Of a stretch of DNA of 64,000 nucleotides, positions 26,047 to 36,107 are shown one piece after another; the stretch's first letter is position 1, and every line of letters starts with the position of its first letter. The stretch comes from an uncultured Kordiimonas sp. (GTDB taxonomy: Bacteria > Pseudomonadota > Alphaproteobacteria > Sphingomonadales > Kordiimonadaceae). The DNA is taken from NCBI GenBank assembly GCA_947500295.1, contig CANMRM010000003.1, forward strand, positions 186,001-250,000, read 5' to 3'. The notes under the pieces were generated by a model. The model searched no databases and was not told the origin of the DNA. It saw nothing but the letters and a program-made list of their open reading frames with translations. A program made the position numbers and the translations under genes.

Positions 26047-27879
26047 TTATTCTGCAGCCTTGGCTGCCTTTTTGCGCTCGTGAGGCAGCAGGTGGCGCTT
26101 GCGCAGGCGAATGCTCTCCGGCGTAACTTCCACCAGTTCATCGTCATTGATGTAGGCCAGTGCTTCCTCCAGCGGCAGTACCTTGGGCGTCGTCAGCTTC
26201 ACCGCTTCGTCCTTGCCCGCCGCACGGATGTTGGTTAGCTGCTTTGCTTTCTGCACATTCACGTCCAGATCGTTATCACGGCTGTTTTCGCCGATGATCA
26301 TGCCTTCATAGGTGTCATCACCGCCGTTGATCATGATGATACCGCGTTCCTGCAGGTTAAACAGCGCATAGGTCACGGCTTTGCCACCGCCTGTTGCTAC
26401 CAGCACGCCGCGCTGGCGGCCGCGGATCGGACCTTTGTAGGCATCATAACGGTCATAGGCACGGGCCATAATGCCGGTGCCGCGGGTGTCGGTCAGGAAT
26501 TCGCCGTGATACCCGATAAGCCCGCGTGCGGGCGCATCAAACGTCAGGCGCACCTTGCCGCCACCAGATGGTGTCATGCCAGTCAGCTCGGCTTTGCGCT
26601 GGGTCATCTTTTCAACCACTACGCCCTGATAGGCTTCATCCACGTCGACCTGCACGGTTTCGTATGGTTCCAGCCGCTTGCAGTTTTCATCCATTTTATA
26701 CAGAACGCGTGGGCGCGAAATCGCCAGTTCGAAGCCTTCGCGGCGCATGGTTTCAATAAGAACACCAAGTTGCAGCTCGCCCCGGCCTGCCACTTCGAAC
26801 GCGTCTTTGGCGTCTGTTTCCGAAATTTTGATCGCCACATTGCCTTCGCTTTCGCGCATCAGGCGGTCGCGGATCACGCGGCTTGTGACATGCTTGCCCT
26901 CGCGGCCTGCCAGCGGGCTGTCGTTCACCATGAAGGTCATGGCCAGCGTGGGTGGATCAACAGGGATAGAGTGCAGTGCTTCGTTGACCTCGGGGATCGC
27001 CAGCGTGTCGGCAACCGTGGCTGTGGATAGGCCTGCGATTGCGACAATGTCGCCTGCTTGCGCCTCTTCAACCGGCACGCGCTCCAGCCCGCGGAAAGAC
27101 AAAAGCTTGGAGATGCGTCCAGCCTCGATCACTTTGCTGTCACGGCTCAGGGCATGAATAGCATCACCCACTCGTACGCGGCCGGTTTCGATACGGCCCG
27201 TCAGGATGCGACCGAGGAAATTGTCCCGGTCCAGCATGGAAACCAGCATGGAAAAAGGTTTTTCAGCGTTGCCGTCAGTAACCACTTTGGGGGCCGGAAC
27301 GTGTTCCAGTACTTTTTCAAACAGCGGGTGCAGGTTTTCGCGCGGGCCTTCAAGGCTGTCGTCGCACCAGCCGTCGCGGCCGGAAGCATAGAGGATTGGG
27401 AAATCAAGCTGGTCATCGTTTGCGTCAAGGTTCACGAACAGGTCGAAGACTGCATCTGTCGCCTTGTCCGGGTCGCCGTCCGGTTTATCAACCTTGTTGA
27501 CCACCACAATCGGCTTCAGGCCAAGCGCCAGCGCCTTCATGGTGACGAACTTGGTTTGCGGCATCGGCCCTTCGGCGGCATCTACGAGCAGTACAACACC
27601 ATCTACCATCGACAGGATCCGTTCAACCTCGCCACCAAAATCGGCGTGGCCCGGGGTGTCCACGATGTTAACGCGCGTGTCTTTCCAGAGAACGCTGGTG
27701 CATTTCGCCAGAATGGTGATGCCACGCTCGCGCTCCAGGTCGCCGCTGTCCATTGCGCGTTCTTCAACGCGCTGGTTGTCGCGCACTGTGCCCGACTGTT
27801 TGAACAGATTGTCGACGAGCGTCGTTTTGCCGTGGTCAACGTGGGCGATGATCGCAATATTGCGAATGTCTTTGCTCAT
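26047..27879 (-). CDS. typA: Ribosome-associated GTPase TypA/BipA
   Basis: 610-residue translational GTPase acting on the ribosome in large-subunit biogenesis and stress adaptation. All G motifs are seen: AHVDHGKTT (G1, near residue 13), RGITI (G2), [11 protein letters not shown] (G3), NKVDKPD (G4). The C-terminal domains include the TypA-specific [20 protein letters not shown] and [31 protein letters not shown] at 27879 has AGGA upstream; a possible extension to 27933 is not conserved. Normal length for the family, no irregularity. Stand-alone gene with convergent terminator. Confidence 0.98.
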   Translation of the reverse strand: MSKDIRNIAIIAHVDHGKTTLVDNLFKQSGTVRDNQRVEERAMDSGDLERERGITILAKCTSVLWKDTRVNIVDTPGHADFGGEVERILSMVDGVVLLVDAAEGPMPQTKFVTMKALALGLKPIVVVNKVDKPDGDPDKATDAVFDLFVNLDANDDQLDFPILYASGRDGWCDDSLEGPRENLHPLFEKVLEHVPAPKVVTDGNAEKPFSMLVSMLDRDNFLGRILTGRIETGRVRVGDAIHALSRDSKVIEAGRISKLLSFRGLERVPVEEAQAGDIVAIAGLSTATVADTLAIPEVNEALHSIPVDPPTLAMTFMVNDSPLAGREGKHVTSRVIRDRLMRESEGNVAIKISETDAKDAFEVAGRGELQLGVLIETMRREGFELAISRPRVLYKMDENCKRLEPYETVQVDVDEAYQGVVVEKMTQRKAELTGMTPSGGGKVRLTFDAPARGLIGYHGEFLTDTRGTGIMARAYDRYDAYKGPIRGRQRGVLVATGGGKAVTYALFNLQERGIIMINGGDDTYEGMIIGENSRDNDLDVNVQKAKQLTNIRAAGKDEAVKLTTPKVLPLEEALAYINDDELVEVTPESIRLRKRHLLPHERKKAAKAAE

Positions 27880-28024
27880 GCCAAATTCCTGAAGGCTTGC
27901 ATCTATAGAGACCCGGATTGCCGGGTTCATCAAAACTTAAAAAGAGGCCCGATTGCAGCACTCGCCGCAGGCCCCTTCTCCCATACGTGCGCGCCTTATA
28001 GGCGCAGCTGTCGGATGTGGCAAG

Positions 28025-29149
28025 CTATATTGCTGGCAGGCCTTCAGAGCTAAACCGGGCCACATTTCCCTTAGAGGTCGCATTGACACGCAGGGCGCCG
28101 ATGAACTGGTCGGCCACAGTTGGCCAGTCGTAATGTTTGGCAAACTGGCTGCAATCTGCCCGGTTCCGGGTCAGGGCAATGTCAATCGCCCGGTTGAGGT
28201 CGTGATCCAGAGCCGCAACAGGTTTGCTCCAGTTATCAAACGGGCCGTACCCATCAGCGCCGACCACATCCAGCGGACCCTGAACGGGATAAGCGGCCAC
28301 CGGTGTGCCAGCGGCAAGAGCCTCGATCATCACCAGACCAAAAGTATCGGTCTTTGACGGGAATACGAAAACATCGGCGGCGGCATAGAGTGCAGCCAGT
28401 TCTTCACCAAATTTTGCCCCCAGAAACTGCACACTGGGGTATTTGGCTCGCAGCTTTCCAAGCGCAGGGCCGTCCCCAACAACCAGTTTCGTGCCGGGTA
28501 CGGACGTTGCCAGAAAGGCTTCGATGTTTTTTTCCACCGCCACCCGGCCGACATAGAGCTGCAGCGGTTTTGGCAACGCATCCAGCGCAGGCACGCAGGG
28601 TGATTGCTCACGCGGCTTGAAAAGCGCTGTGTCGACGCCGCGGGTCCAGGGCACGATGTTGGTGAACCCTTGAGCTTTCAGTTGCTGGCGTATTGTTTCG
28701 GTCGCAACAAGGACGCCTGCGCTTGCTGCATGAAACCGTCGAAACATCGGGTAAAACCAGCTGGCGGGGAACGGGCTGCGCGCCGCGATATACTCGGGAA
28801 AGGCGGTATGGTAGGCGGTTGTGAATGCCATTTTATTGCGTATGCACCAACGCCGGGCGGCCCATCCGAGTGGACCTTCGGTGGCGATGTGAACGGCATC
28901 CAGCTTCAGGCTTCCCAGGAGCTTCGCACTGCGCAGCCCCGCATTCAGGCTGAGCCTGATTTCCGGGTAGGTTGGGCACGGCAGCGTGCGAAACAGCCGG
29001 GGTGTCAGCATCGAAACAAGATGCCCCTTGTTCTCAAGTTGCTGGCGCAGGTTATCCAGCGTTCGGACAACGCCGTTTACCTGCGGATGCCATGCATCCG
29101 TAACGATGCAGATGTTCAGTTGGCTGCTAGGGGGGAATGCACCGTCCAT
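28025..29149 (-). CDS. Glycosyltransferase family 4 (GT-B), mannosyltransferase-like
   Basis: 374 residues. N-terminal domain: ICIVTDAWHPQVNGVVRTLDNLRQQLENKGH, typical of GT4 enzymes of the MgtA/phosphatidylinositol-mannosyltransferase or GDP-mannose type, then the hinge. C-terminal domain: LQLYVGRVAVEKNIEAFL and the E-x7-E-type motif in VFVFPSKTDTFGLVMIEALAAGTPVAAYPVQGPLDVVG. Likely adds a sugar to a lipid. It starts two bases after the stop of an upstream metallophosphoesterase, so the pair is one operon. That pairing, phosphoesterase plus GT4, is often seen with glycolipid synthesis, which is an inference here. Confidence 0.9.
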   Translation of the reverse strand: MDGAFPPSSQLNICIVTDAWHPQVNGVVRTLDNLRQQLENKGHLVSMLTPRLFRTLPCPTYPEIRLSLNAGLRSAKLLGSLKLDAVHIATEGPLGWAARRWCIRNKMAFTTAYHTAFPEYIAARSPFPASWFYPMFRRFHAASAGVLVATETIRQQLKAQGFTNIVPWTRGVDTALFKPREQSPCVPALDALPKPLQLYVGRVAVEKNIEAFLATSVPGTKLVVGDGPALGKLRAKYPSVQFLGAKFGEELAALYAAADVFVFPSKTDTFGLVMIEALAAGTPVAAYPVQGPLDVVGADGYGPFDNWSKPVAALDHDLNRAIDIALTRNRADCSQFAKHYDWPTVADQFIGALRVNATSKGNVARFSSEGLPAI

Positions 29150-29151
29150 GA

Positions 29152-30132
29152 CTATTCTGCTGCAATTGGTATGGGAGCGGCAGGCTGCGCCTTTCGTTTC
29201 TTCCGGCGCTTTTTGCTCGATTTATTGTTGTTTCCGGGCCGTGCTGCAACAATGTCTGCCCAATGGAGGATGTGAAACTCACCCTGCGCGTCTTCCACAA
29301 GTGCCGTGCAGCTCTCGACCCAGTCACCATCATTCATGTATTCGATGCCATCAAACACATGCTTTTCGGCGTGGTGGATATGGCCGCAAATGACGCCGTC
29401 CACGCCGCGGCGCTTGGCTTCTGCGGCGACGGCTTCCTCGAATTTGCCAATGTATTCGACAGCGTTTTTGACTTTGTGTTTCAGATAGGCAGAGAGTGAC
29501 CAATAATCGTAGCCCAGCATCCGTCGCATGCCGTTTACGAACGTGTTGAGACGCAACAGGAACGAATAGGCCCGATCCCCAACATGGGCCAGCCACTTTG
29601 CGTATTTGACCACACCGTCGAACTGATCGCCGTGCAGTACCCAATAGCGTTTGCCGCTGGCACCTTCAAAAACGAGCTCCGGTTCCAGGGAAACGCCAGC
29701 AAGGTCATTGCCCTCAAAGCCGCGCAGGCCTTCATCATGGTTGCCCGGCACATACACAACTTTCACACCGTGTTTGGCCATTTTGAGCACACGGCGGACC
29801 ACGTCATTGTGCATGGTGTCCCAATACCAGTTGCGCTGTATTTGCCAGCCATCAATGATGTCACCAACCAGATACAGCTGTTCACAGCGAATGGTTTTGA
29901 GAAAGTCGAGCAACAGGTCAACGCGGGCGGCTTTGGTGCCCAGGTGGGTGTCCGATATGAAAACGCTTCGGTAGGTGTGATGAAGGCTTTCGCGTTTTTT
30001 TCCGGCTTCGTCATGAGCCTCTTGATCACCGGTCATGGCTGACATGTCGGTATCGACCACAGGTGTGGCAGACCCCAGCGGGTCGTTTCTGTCACGCAAG
30101 AATGAGGGAAGCATAGAAGGGGTACCGTTCAT
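29152..30132 (-). CDS. UDP-2,3-diacylglucosamine diphosphatase-like metallophosphoesterase
   Basis: 326 residues. The calcineurin-type metal motifs are FISDTHLGTK (about 58-67), LVGDIIDGW, YVPGNHDE and CGHIHHA, and the arrangement with a WYWD helix resembles LpxH/LpxH-like proteins of alphaproteobacteria rather than generic phosphatases. The N-terminal 50 residues are poorly conserved-looking and the C terminus ends in a Lys/Arg-rich tail, probably contacting the membrane or nucleic acid. The start ATG at 30132 lacks a good ribosome site; an ATG at about residue 30 or 33 is an alternative. Operon with the GT4 gene downstream. Confidence 0.87.
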   Translation of the reverse strand: MNGTPSMLPSFLRDRNDPLGSATPVVDTDMSAMTGDQEAHDEAGKKRESLHHTYRSVFISDTHLGTKAARVDLLLDFLKTIRCEQLYLVGDIIDGWQIQRNWYWDTMHNDVVRRVLKMAKHGVKVVYVPGNHDEGLRGFEGNDLAGVSLEPELVFEGASGKRYWVLHGDQFDGVVKYAKWLAHVGDRAYSFLLRLNTFVNGMRRMLGYDYWSLSAYLKHKVKNAVEYIGKFEEAVAAEAKRRGVDGVICGHIHHAEKHVFDGIEYMNDGDWVESCTALVEDAQGEFHILHWADIVAARPGNNNKSSKKRRKKRKAQPAAPIPIAAE

Positions 30133-30510
30133 TTGGAATATGGTTTGCGATTATTTTTGCTTCCGCCATTAGTTTAGGCATTGGCCGTTTTGTTCGCTGC
30201 AACCGACTTCCATGTGTTGCCTGTCCCTTAGCCTGAAAGCGCCTGCGCTTGCCGAATGCCCAAGCTGTTCTCTTTGGTTGGGTTGCACAATCGATATGAT
30301 GTGTGACAGCTGAGTTGCGGTGGGGTGAAGTTTTTTTGAAACAATCGCTTAGGGCGATTCGCACAACTTTTAGGCGGCACTGCTAACTTGTATTTGCGGG
30401 CCGGGCAAAAACCACGTCAAAATATTCACGATTGATATGCTGAAATTATCAATATATTTCAAAACAGTAGATGATAATGACACTGTGCTCACTACTTCGT
30501 TATAGAGAGC
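30133..30510. other. Intergenic region upstream of the phosphoesterase operon and the predicted small RNA
   Basis: No gene is seen. The left part would hold the promoter of the minus-strand phosphoesterase operon, the right part the small-RNA promoter (ATGACA 30477-30482, TATAGA 30501-30506). A short hairpin AATCGC/GCGATT lies near 30342-30359. Confidence 0.45.
30477..30506 (+). promoter_or_regulatory. Candidate sigma70 promoter of the predicted small RNA
   Basis: ATGACA (30477-30482, five of six matches to TTGACA) and TATAGA (30501-30506) with 18-base spacing would start transcription near 30511-30514. Confidence 0.5.
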
Positions 30511-30631
30511 TGCCCTTGGCAAACCCCTGAAGGGCATTTATCTTAGTAAGTGACGAGTGTTGCTCGTCAATGCCCTCCGTGGGCGTTTCCTCCCTGAGCC
30601 TGGGCCACGCGAAAGCGTGGCCTTTTTTTTT
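30511..30631 (+). ncRNA. Predicted small RNA of about 120 nt
   Basis: The stretch runs from a likely promoter to a strong terminator. The terminator is GGCCACGC-GAAA-GCGTGGCC (30603-30622) plus nine Ts. Inside is a long hairpin: AGGGCATT (30531-30538) pairs with AATGCCCT (30569-30576) around TGACGAG/CTCGTCA (30551-30569). A second arm, GCCCTT (30512-30517), can pair with AAGGGC (30530-30535) and would compete with the first, as a two-state fold. CCTCC (30589-30593) is single stranded before the terminator, an anti-Shine-Dalgarno-like sequence. There is no reading frame downstream before 31390. No known family recognised (not 6S, SRP or tmRNA as far as I can tell). Confidence 0.6.
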
Positions 30632-31389
30632 GAATGCCCGTCATGAGTTTTTGAATTTTGCAACTGCTTCCCCTGATCAGGCTGTCCCGGTAGACTAACC
30701 GACCAACCAACAGGTCGGCCTGTATCCTCTTCATTTCATTATTATAGTTGCCTTTTATCAGTGGATTGCAGTTTCTCGTCGTTTCAGCCTCGGTGATCCT
30801 CGACTTAAGATTCATGGCCTTCCGGACCTGTTGGACCTGCCACATAGGGCCAGTTCATCAGTCTCCTGAAAAAAAACCGTCGTGTCAGCCCGTAAAACCC
30901 TGACCGGAAGCTGCTGATAATTGCGGTGTGTACCCGAGTCGTTCGAACAAGCTTCACGCACAAGGCAACCAGCCCGAGTAGAGTTCAAGTCAACGGTGCA
31001 TGAAAATGGTATAAAAACAACTTTTGACTGCATAATTTTAGTCAAGGTTTAACCGTGTTCCTATTTAGAAAATTTTAGGACTTTGCGGATAATTATCAGC
31101 CTTCAGCATGTCGCCGAGGAAATCGACATTAGAGAAAGGTACGTGGAGTACCGAGGGATACCAACTCTAACAGTGGATTGAATTTAAGGGAAAAATTTCA
31201 GAATCCGACTAGTGCACTGTGTGCCGGGCTCTAGAGCTTTGCGTTGTAAAATCTGGTTTTTGACCAGTGACGCAAGCGAAAGCGGGCATAGATGATCAGA
31301 GTGTAATTGGGGGTCGAGGCATCTGAACCATTCGAAAACTGCACCAAAGCGGGCTCCTGGAAGCAACCTTAGGTAACAGGTGTAGTGCA
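30632..31389. other. 758-bp region without a recognisable gene, upstream of the HBM chemoreceptor
   Basis: Reading frames here are short, have no good ribosome sites and no recognisable motifs. The right-most part (about 31180-31389) probably holds the chemoreceptor promoter and a long leader. I see no convincing RNA gene beyond the predicted small RNA to the left. Confidence 0.4.
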
Positions 31390-33480
31390 ATGAATGATTA
31401 TCTCAAGAATATTAACATCCCCACCAAACTGTACGGCGGTTTTGGTGTTGTTTTGCTTTTACTCGTTATTGTCGGCGCAACCGCGTCTTTCGTCATTAGC
31501 GGCGGCAGTGATGACTTCAAACGCTATCGCGCAATCGCCTTGCAAACCAATCAGGCTGGCCGTGTACAAGCTAATTTACTGGAAGCCCGCCTTGCGGTGA
31601 AAAATTTCATCATCAATGGAAGCGACCAGAACATCGCGACGGTGAAGGAGCGCGCCGGCCGTACGCTGGAGATGGCTCAGCAATTGTCCGGTATGACTGT
31701 GGATCCGGAAAAGTCCAGAATTCTGGCAGAGATGGTAGGCCAGCTCGAAAACTATCTGACAGCCTTCGACGAGGTGACCGAACTTCAGGCGCGCCGCAAT
31801 GACCTCGTTTTCAGTACGCTTGACACGGTCGGGCCGCAGATCGAGCGCAAACTCACTGAAATCATGCAGAGCGCGTATGACGACAGCGATGCAGTTGCGG
31901 CCTTTCGCGCGGGCACAGTCCAGCGCAGTTTGCTGCTGATGCGCCTGTACGCAACGAAGTTCCTCGTCAACAACGACCGGGAATCCTACCAGCGTGTGTT
32001 GGCTGAGTCAGAGGAGATGAAAGCAAACCATGCAGAGATGCTGGCCGAGCTGCAAAACCCCACGCGGCGGCAGCTGGCTGAGGACGTAGTGGCGCTGCAC
32101 GAAGTCTACGAGCGTGCCTTCAGCGACGTAAATCGCACAATCGGTACCCGTAATGACATTATCGCCAACACGCTCGATACTATTGGTCCGAAGGTTGCAG
32201 CGGATATCGAAACCCTGAAGCTTGGCATCAAAGCCGAGCAAGACACGCTTGGTCCGCGGGCGCAGGCCAATGCCGAGCGTGGAACCATTGTCACTATATT
32301 GGCGTCACTCTTCGGAGTGTTCATTGGCTTCGCCGCCGCGTGGTTGATCAGCACGGTACTTTCCCGGCCCATTCTCGCAATCACATCCGCGATGAAACAG
32401 CTCGCGGATGGCGACAAAACGGTCGACATTCCCGGGCAGGACCACGGTGACGAAATCGGTGACATGGCCAGCGCGGTTGATGTGTTTAAAGACAATATGA
32501 TTCGTGCAGAAGAACTGGCCGAGAAAGAAGAGGCGGAGCGTAAAGCCCGTCAGGAACAGGAAGTCAAGCTGGCGGCAGAGGAGGCTGAGCGTCAGGCGCA
32601 ACGTGCCCGCGAAGCCGAAGAGAGCGCCGAACGCGCGCGCCAGATCGAGGAACTGACTGCCAGCTTTGACGCCAGTGTTGGTGAACTGCTGACTGCCGTG
32701 TCCTCGAGTTCAACCGAGATGGAAGCAACCGCCAGCTCGATGGCGGGTATAGCCGATGGCACCAGCCAGCGTGCCTCAAATGTGGCAAGCGCCGCGGAGA
32801 AAGCGTCCTCAAGCGTGCAAACCGTGGCGGCAGCAACAGAAGAGTTGTCTTGTGCGATAGCCGAAATTGACCGGCAGGTCGCCGACTCTGCAAAGATTGC
32901 CCAGGAGGCCGTTTCGCAAGCCGACGTGACGAACAAACAGATAGATGGTTTGTCAGAGGCGGCTCAAAAAATCGGAGAAGTGGTCGATCTGATTTCGGAC
33001 ATTGCCGAGCAGACCAATCTGCTGGCGCTCAATGCGACGATCGAGTCCGCGCGTGCTGGTGAAGCCGGAAGAGGTTTTGCGGTTGTTGCGAGTGAAGTGA
33101 AAAGCCTTGCAGGTCAGACTGCCAAGGCAACCGATGATATTGCAGGGCATATTCAAAAGATCCAGCTTGAGACCGAAAATTCTGTCAAAGCGATCGAGTC
33201 AATTGGCCGGGTTATTAACGATATCAACCAAAACTCCGCTGCGATTGCGAGCTCGGTGGAGCAACAGGGCGCTGCCACTCGGGAAATTGCCCAAAACGTT
33301 CAGGAAGTCTCGCTCAGCACTCAGGATGTGACGGAAAACATCGAGCAGGTAACAATGGCGGTTGCGGAAACTCATACCGCTGCCGGTCAGGTTACAGGTG
33401 TTGCCGGCGACCTCAATGTCAAGTCAGACGGACTGCAGCGTGAGGTGGAGAAATTCCTGCAAGCGGTTCGCGCTGCCTGA
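31390..33480 (+). CDS. Methyl-accepting chemotaxis protein with HBM-type sensor domain
   Basis: 696 residues. Membrane helix 1 at about 16-38; a long helical periplasmic domain (about 39-300) with two similar halves, including the repeated pattern [20 protein letters not shown] and [20 protein letters not shown], which is the helical bimodular (HBM) sensor hallmark. The second helix is at about 302-322, then HAMP with [21 protein letters not shown], an Ala/Glu coiled coil and the MCP signalling domain with [19 protein letters not shown] at the tip. HBM receptors in other bacteria bind organic acids or amines; the ligand here is unknown. Full normal length, terminator-like hairpin follows. Confidence 0.95.
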   Translation: MNDYLKNINIPTKLYGGFGVVLLLLVIVGATASFVISGGSDDFKRYRAIALQTNQAGRVQANLLEARLAVKNFIINGSDQNIATVKERAGRTLEMAQQLSGMTVDPEKSRILAEMVGQLENYLTAFDEVTELQARRNDLVFSTLDTVGPQIERKLTEIMQSAYDDSDAVAAFRAGTVQRSLLLMRLYATKFLVNNDRESYQRVLAESEEMKANHAEMLAELQNPTRRQLAEDVVALHEVYERAFSDVNRTIGTRNDIIANTLDTIGPKVAADIETLKLGIKAEQDTLGPRAQANAERGTIVTILASLFGVFIGFAAAWLISTVLSRPILAITSAMKQLADGDKTVDIPGQDHGDEIGDMASAVDVFKDNMIRAEELAEKEEAERKARQEQEVKLAAEEAERQAQRAREAEESAERARQIEELTASFDASVGELLTAVSSSSTEMEATASSMAGIADGTSQRASNVASAAEKASSSVQTVAAATEELSCAIAEIDRQVADSAKIAQEAVSQADVTNKQIDGLSEAAQKIGEVVDLISDIAEQTNLLALNATIESARAGEAGRGFAVVASEVKSLAGQTAKATDDIAGHIQKIQLETENSVKAIESIGRVINDINQNSAAIASSVEQQGAATREIAQNVQEVSLSTQDVTENIEQVTMAVAETHTAAGQVTGVAGDLNVKSDGLQREVEKFLQAVRAA

Positions 33481-33503
33481 TATGGCCTGCGCAAAACAAA
33501 TAT

Positions 33504-33528
33504 GCCCGTGCCTGTTTCGGGCGCGGGC
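33504..33528 (+). terminator. Hairpin after the HBM chemoreceptor gene, weak terminator
   Basis: GCCCGTGCC (33504-33512) pairs with GGGCGCGGGC (33519-33528) through nine pairs including two G-U pairs around a GTTTC loop, 24 bp after the stop. The following T run is weak, so termination efficiency is uncertain. Confidence 0.5.
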
Positions 33529-33594
33529 TGGTTAACTAGCAAAAACTTTACTAAAAGTTAGGCAAATTTCCCCAATACTTTTGCTGGAACACGC

Positions 33595-35010
33595 ATGACT
33601 GGTGGGTACCATACTTTGAAAGGATTCGTCGCAGTGGTTCAAAACTGTTTTAAAAAGCTTGTCGCAATGACGGGAATGTCTGTTGCTCTCTGCGCGGTTT
33701 CTGGCGTGGGTGCTGTTGCAAGCGAGGGCGACTGGTCGCTGGATGTCAGTGGTGCGCACCGGGTGATGTACGAGTATCTCGACAACCCCTTCAGGCAGAA
33801 CCGTCAAAATGACGAAGCTATAGTATCACTGCGCAATGCCTTGACCGTAAAAGCCCACAGCCGGAACTGGGAATTTGGTCTGGAGCTGCATGATGCACGG
33901 GCCTACGGCGCCGACGATCTTCGCAACCTGACACCTGGCATCGTCAACGCTGCAGAGCCATTGCAGTACTATATTCGCTACCGGCAGAAAAACGCCTTTG
34001 CAGGCGGCGGTGAATTTGGGTTTCAGGCCGGGCGCTTCACATGGCCACTTGGCAGTGGGCGGGTTATTGGCCGTAATGGCTATCGCAATACGATATTCAG
34101 TTTCCTTGGCGCGCGTACTCACGTCGCGTCGGAAAACGGGAACCGCCTTGATGCTTTCTGGATGATGCCGGTTCAGATCAGGCCAAACGGGCTGCAGGAC
34201 CTTGACGACAACAAGGTCAAGCATGACCGGTTTAGTGATGACCTTTGGCTTGGTGGTGTGTTTGGTGAAAGCCCGACGCTTATCCCCGGCGTGACAACGC
34301 GTGGTTATGCCATCTGGCTCGAGGAAGAAGACACGCCAGGCAAGCGGGAAAGCCTGGACCGGAGCCTTTTCACACTTGGTGCCCAGTTGCAGAAGAAACG
34401 CGCTGCCGGTGTATGGGACTTTGACATGGAAGGCGCGATCCAGCGCGGCGATCGCAGGGCAACAGCCAATCCTCTGGATATCACTGACCTAGATGTCCGC
34501 GCCGGTTTTCTGCATGCCGAAGTTGGTTACAGCCTGCCAGAAGGTGGCCTGAACCTGGCCGCGACTTATGATTTTGCGTCTGGCGACGATGACTCGACGG
34601 ATGACAGGTCGGGCCTGTTCGACCCGCTGTTGGGGCCAATCCGGGGTGATCTTGGCCCAACCGGTCTCTTCACACTTGTCCACCGCAACAACCTGTCGGC
34701 GCCCGGTGCGCGGCTGCTGTACAAGCCCGGTAACACCTGGGACCTGATGCTTCACTGGCAGGCGGTCTGGCTTGATTCAGCAACCGACGCTTTTGGCAGG
34801 ATCGGCGTGCAGGACCCAACGGGCGCTGCGGGCACGTTCGCCGGACACCAAATCCAGATGCGGACACGCGTGCCTCTTCTGGACAATAAAGCGCGCCTTG
34901 AAGTGGGTGCTGTGGCGTTCCGGAACGGGGAGTTCTTCGAAAACGCACCCAACGCTTCAGGGGCGGGCAATCCCTTCTTCACATATGTTTCGCTGGAGTT
35001 TTTCTTTTAA
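33595..35010 (+). CDS. Alginate-export-like outer membrane porin
   Basis: Predicted 18-stranded outer-membrane beta barrel of the AlgE/alginate-export type. After a signal-peptide-like segment (VAMTGMSVALCAVSGVGAVA, cleaved near residue 43) the chain shows the family's alternating strands, FGFQAGRFTWPLGSGRVIGRNGYRNTI and the end strands ending in the aromatic FTYVSLEFFF. Such proteins pass anionic polysaccharide or small acids. ATG at 33595 is taken as start; the signal peptide would then be preceded by an unusually long N-region, so GTG at 33634 (AAAGGA upstream) is an alternative. No alginate biosynthesis genes are adjacent; substrate unknown. Confidence 0.82.
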   Translation: MTGGYHTLKGFVAVVQNCFKKLVAMTGMSVALCAVSGVGAVASEGDWSLDVSGAHRVMYEYLDNPFRQNRQNDEAIVSLRNALTVKAHSRNWEFGLELHDARAYGADDLRNLTPGIVNAAEPLQYYIRYRQKNAFAGGGEFGFQAGRFTWPLGSGRVIGRNGYRNTIFSFLGARTHVASENGNRLDAFWMMPVQIRPNGLQDLDDNKVKHDRFSDDLWLGGVFGESPTLIPGVTTRGYAIWLEEEDTPGKRESLDRSLFTLGAQLQKKRAAGVWDFDMEGAIQRGDRRATANPLDITDLDVRAGFLHAEVGYSLPEGGLNLAATYDFASGDDDSTDDRSGLFDPLLGPIRGDLGPTGLFTLVHRNNLSAPGARLLYKPGNTWDLMLHWQAVWLDSATDAFGRIGVQDPTGAAGTFAGHQIQMRTRVPLLDNKARLEVGAVAFRNGEFFENAPNASGAGNPFFTYVSLEFFF

Positions 35011-35019
35011 AAGGGATGT

Positions 35020-35928
35020 CTACTCGGCGGCTTTCGCCGGAACAACGGCGGGCAGGTCGCCATAAAAAGACATGACGGTTTCGCTGACGGAAAGCATTTT
35101 TTCGCGTACTTCATCAAACTGCGGCAGTTTTTCCACGCGGGTTTCGTCCATATAGAGTGCGCGATTAATCTCGATTTGCAGCGCGTGGCAATTGTTGCTC
35201 GGTTGCCCATAGTGCCGCGTAGCAAAGCCGCCAGCATAGGGAATGTTGCGCCGTACGCGCAGGCCTGCTTCCAGAAACAATCGCTCAACCAAACCAGTTA
35301 ATTCACGAGAGCAGCTGGTGCCCCAGCAATCACCCAGTACGATATCGGGCTGTGACTTCCGGCGGCGGCCAAGCTCGGGCCCTGAGGGCATGGAATGACA
35401 ATCAACCAGAACCGCTGAGCCAAAGTCTCTGTGTCGCGTGTGCAGCAATTCAGAGAGCTTTGCATGATAGGGGGTATAAACCGTTTCCAGGCGTTTGAAG
35501 GCCTCCCGGATCGGAATCCGGTCGCCGTATATGGGCATGCCTTCTCCGATAACGCGCGGTATGACACCCAGTCCCGCTTTGACGCGGTTGTTGAGGTCCA
35601 CTTCATAAGCGCCGATTTCGCCGGAAAACATGCCGGGCTCAAGCTCGTTGGATGCCCGGTTAAGGTCTACGTAGGCGCGTGCATGGGTCGCCACCAACTG
35701 CGTCGCCCCCTTCAGCGCGATGCCGTCAAACAGATCATCAACAAAAGCGTCTTCCGACAAACGCATTGAATGGTCATCAAGAGTGCATTGGCTTTTGAAC
35801 CCGTCAGGGTAGTGCCTGCCACTGTGGGGCACGGCAAACAGAAACGGACTGGCCACCGAACGTGGCTCGCGCACCAGATAGGCGGGCGGCACAGGCGTTG
35901 TCGGCGGCGTTGGCTCACTGCATTCCAT
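35020..35928 (-). CDS. N-formylglutamate amidohydrolase family protein
   Basis: 302 residues. Zn-dependent FGase family motifs are AVPHSGRHYP (about 33-42), VDLNR in the middle, LVDCHSMPSG and RHYGQPSNNCHALQIEINRALYMDE. In histidine catabolism (hutG-type) the enzyme deformylates N-formylglutamate, but no other hut gene lies nearby, so it may act on another N-acyl amino acid. The gene is convergent with the porin (9 bp apart) and ends before it. The N-terminal 20 residues are Pro-rich and not conserved. ATG at 35928. Confidence 0.9.
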   Translation of the reverse strand: MECSEPTPPTTPVPPAYLVREPRSVASPFLFAVPHSGRHYPDGFKSQCTLDDHSMRLSEDAFVDDLFDGIALKGATQLVATHARAYVDLNRASNELEPGMFSGEIGAYEVDLNNRVKAGLGVIPRVIGEGMPIYGDRIPIREAFKRLETVYTPYHAKLSELLHTRHRDFGSAVLVDCHSMPSGPELGRRRKSQPDIVLGDCWGTSCSRELTGLVERLFLEAGLRVRRNIPYAGGFATRHYGQPSNNCHALQIEINRALYMDETRVEKLPQFDEVREKMLSVSETVMSFYGDLPAVVPAKAAE

Positions 35929-36107
35929 AAAATCACGCTAGCTGGTTTTTTTGTCAGTGTCACCCGCGATTGTTGCAACAGAATGGCGGCGTCGGTTGCC
36001 GCCTGTAAAAAGCGGTGGCCAGAGCCCAAAATTCGGTGAGTTGAAGCCTTGTGAGTTACGGAATGTGTTATGCTATAGCCTACGGAAACTTTCAGGGGAG
36101 AAGGGGG

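Noticed and set aside
30567-31045. Short minus-strand frames in the region upstream of the HBM chemoreceptor
   Set aside because: They overlap the predicted small RNA or each other and show no motif or ribosome site.
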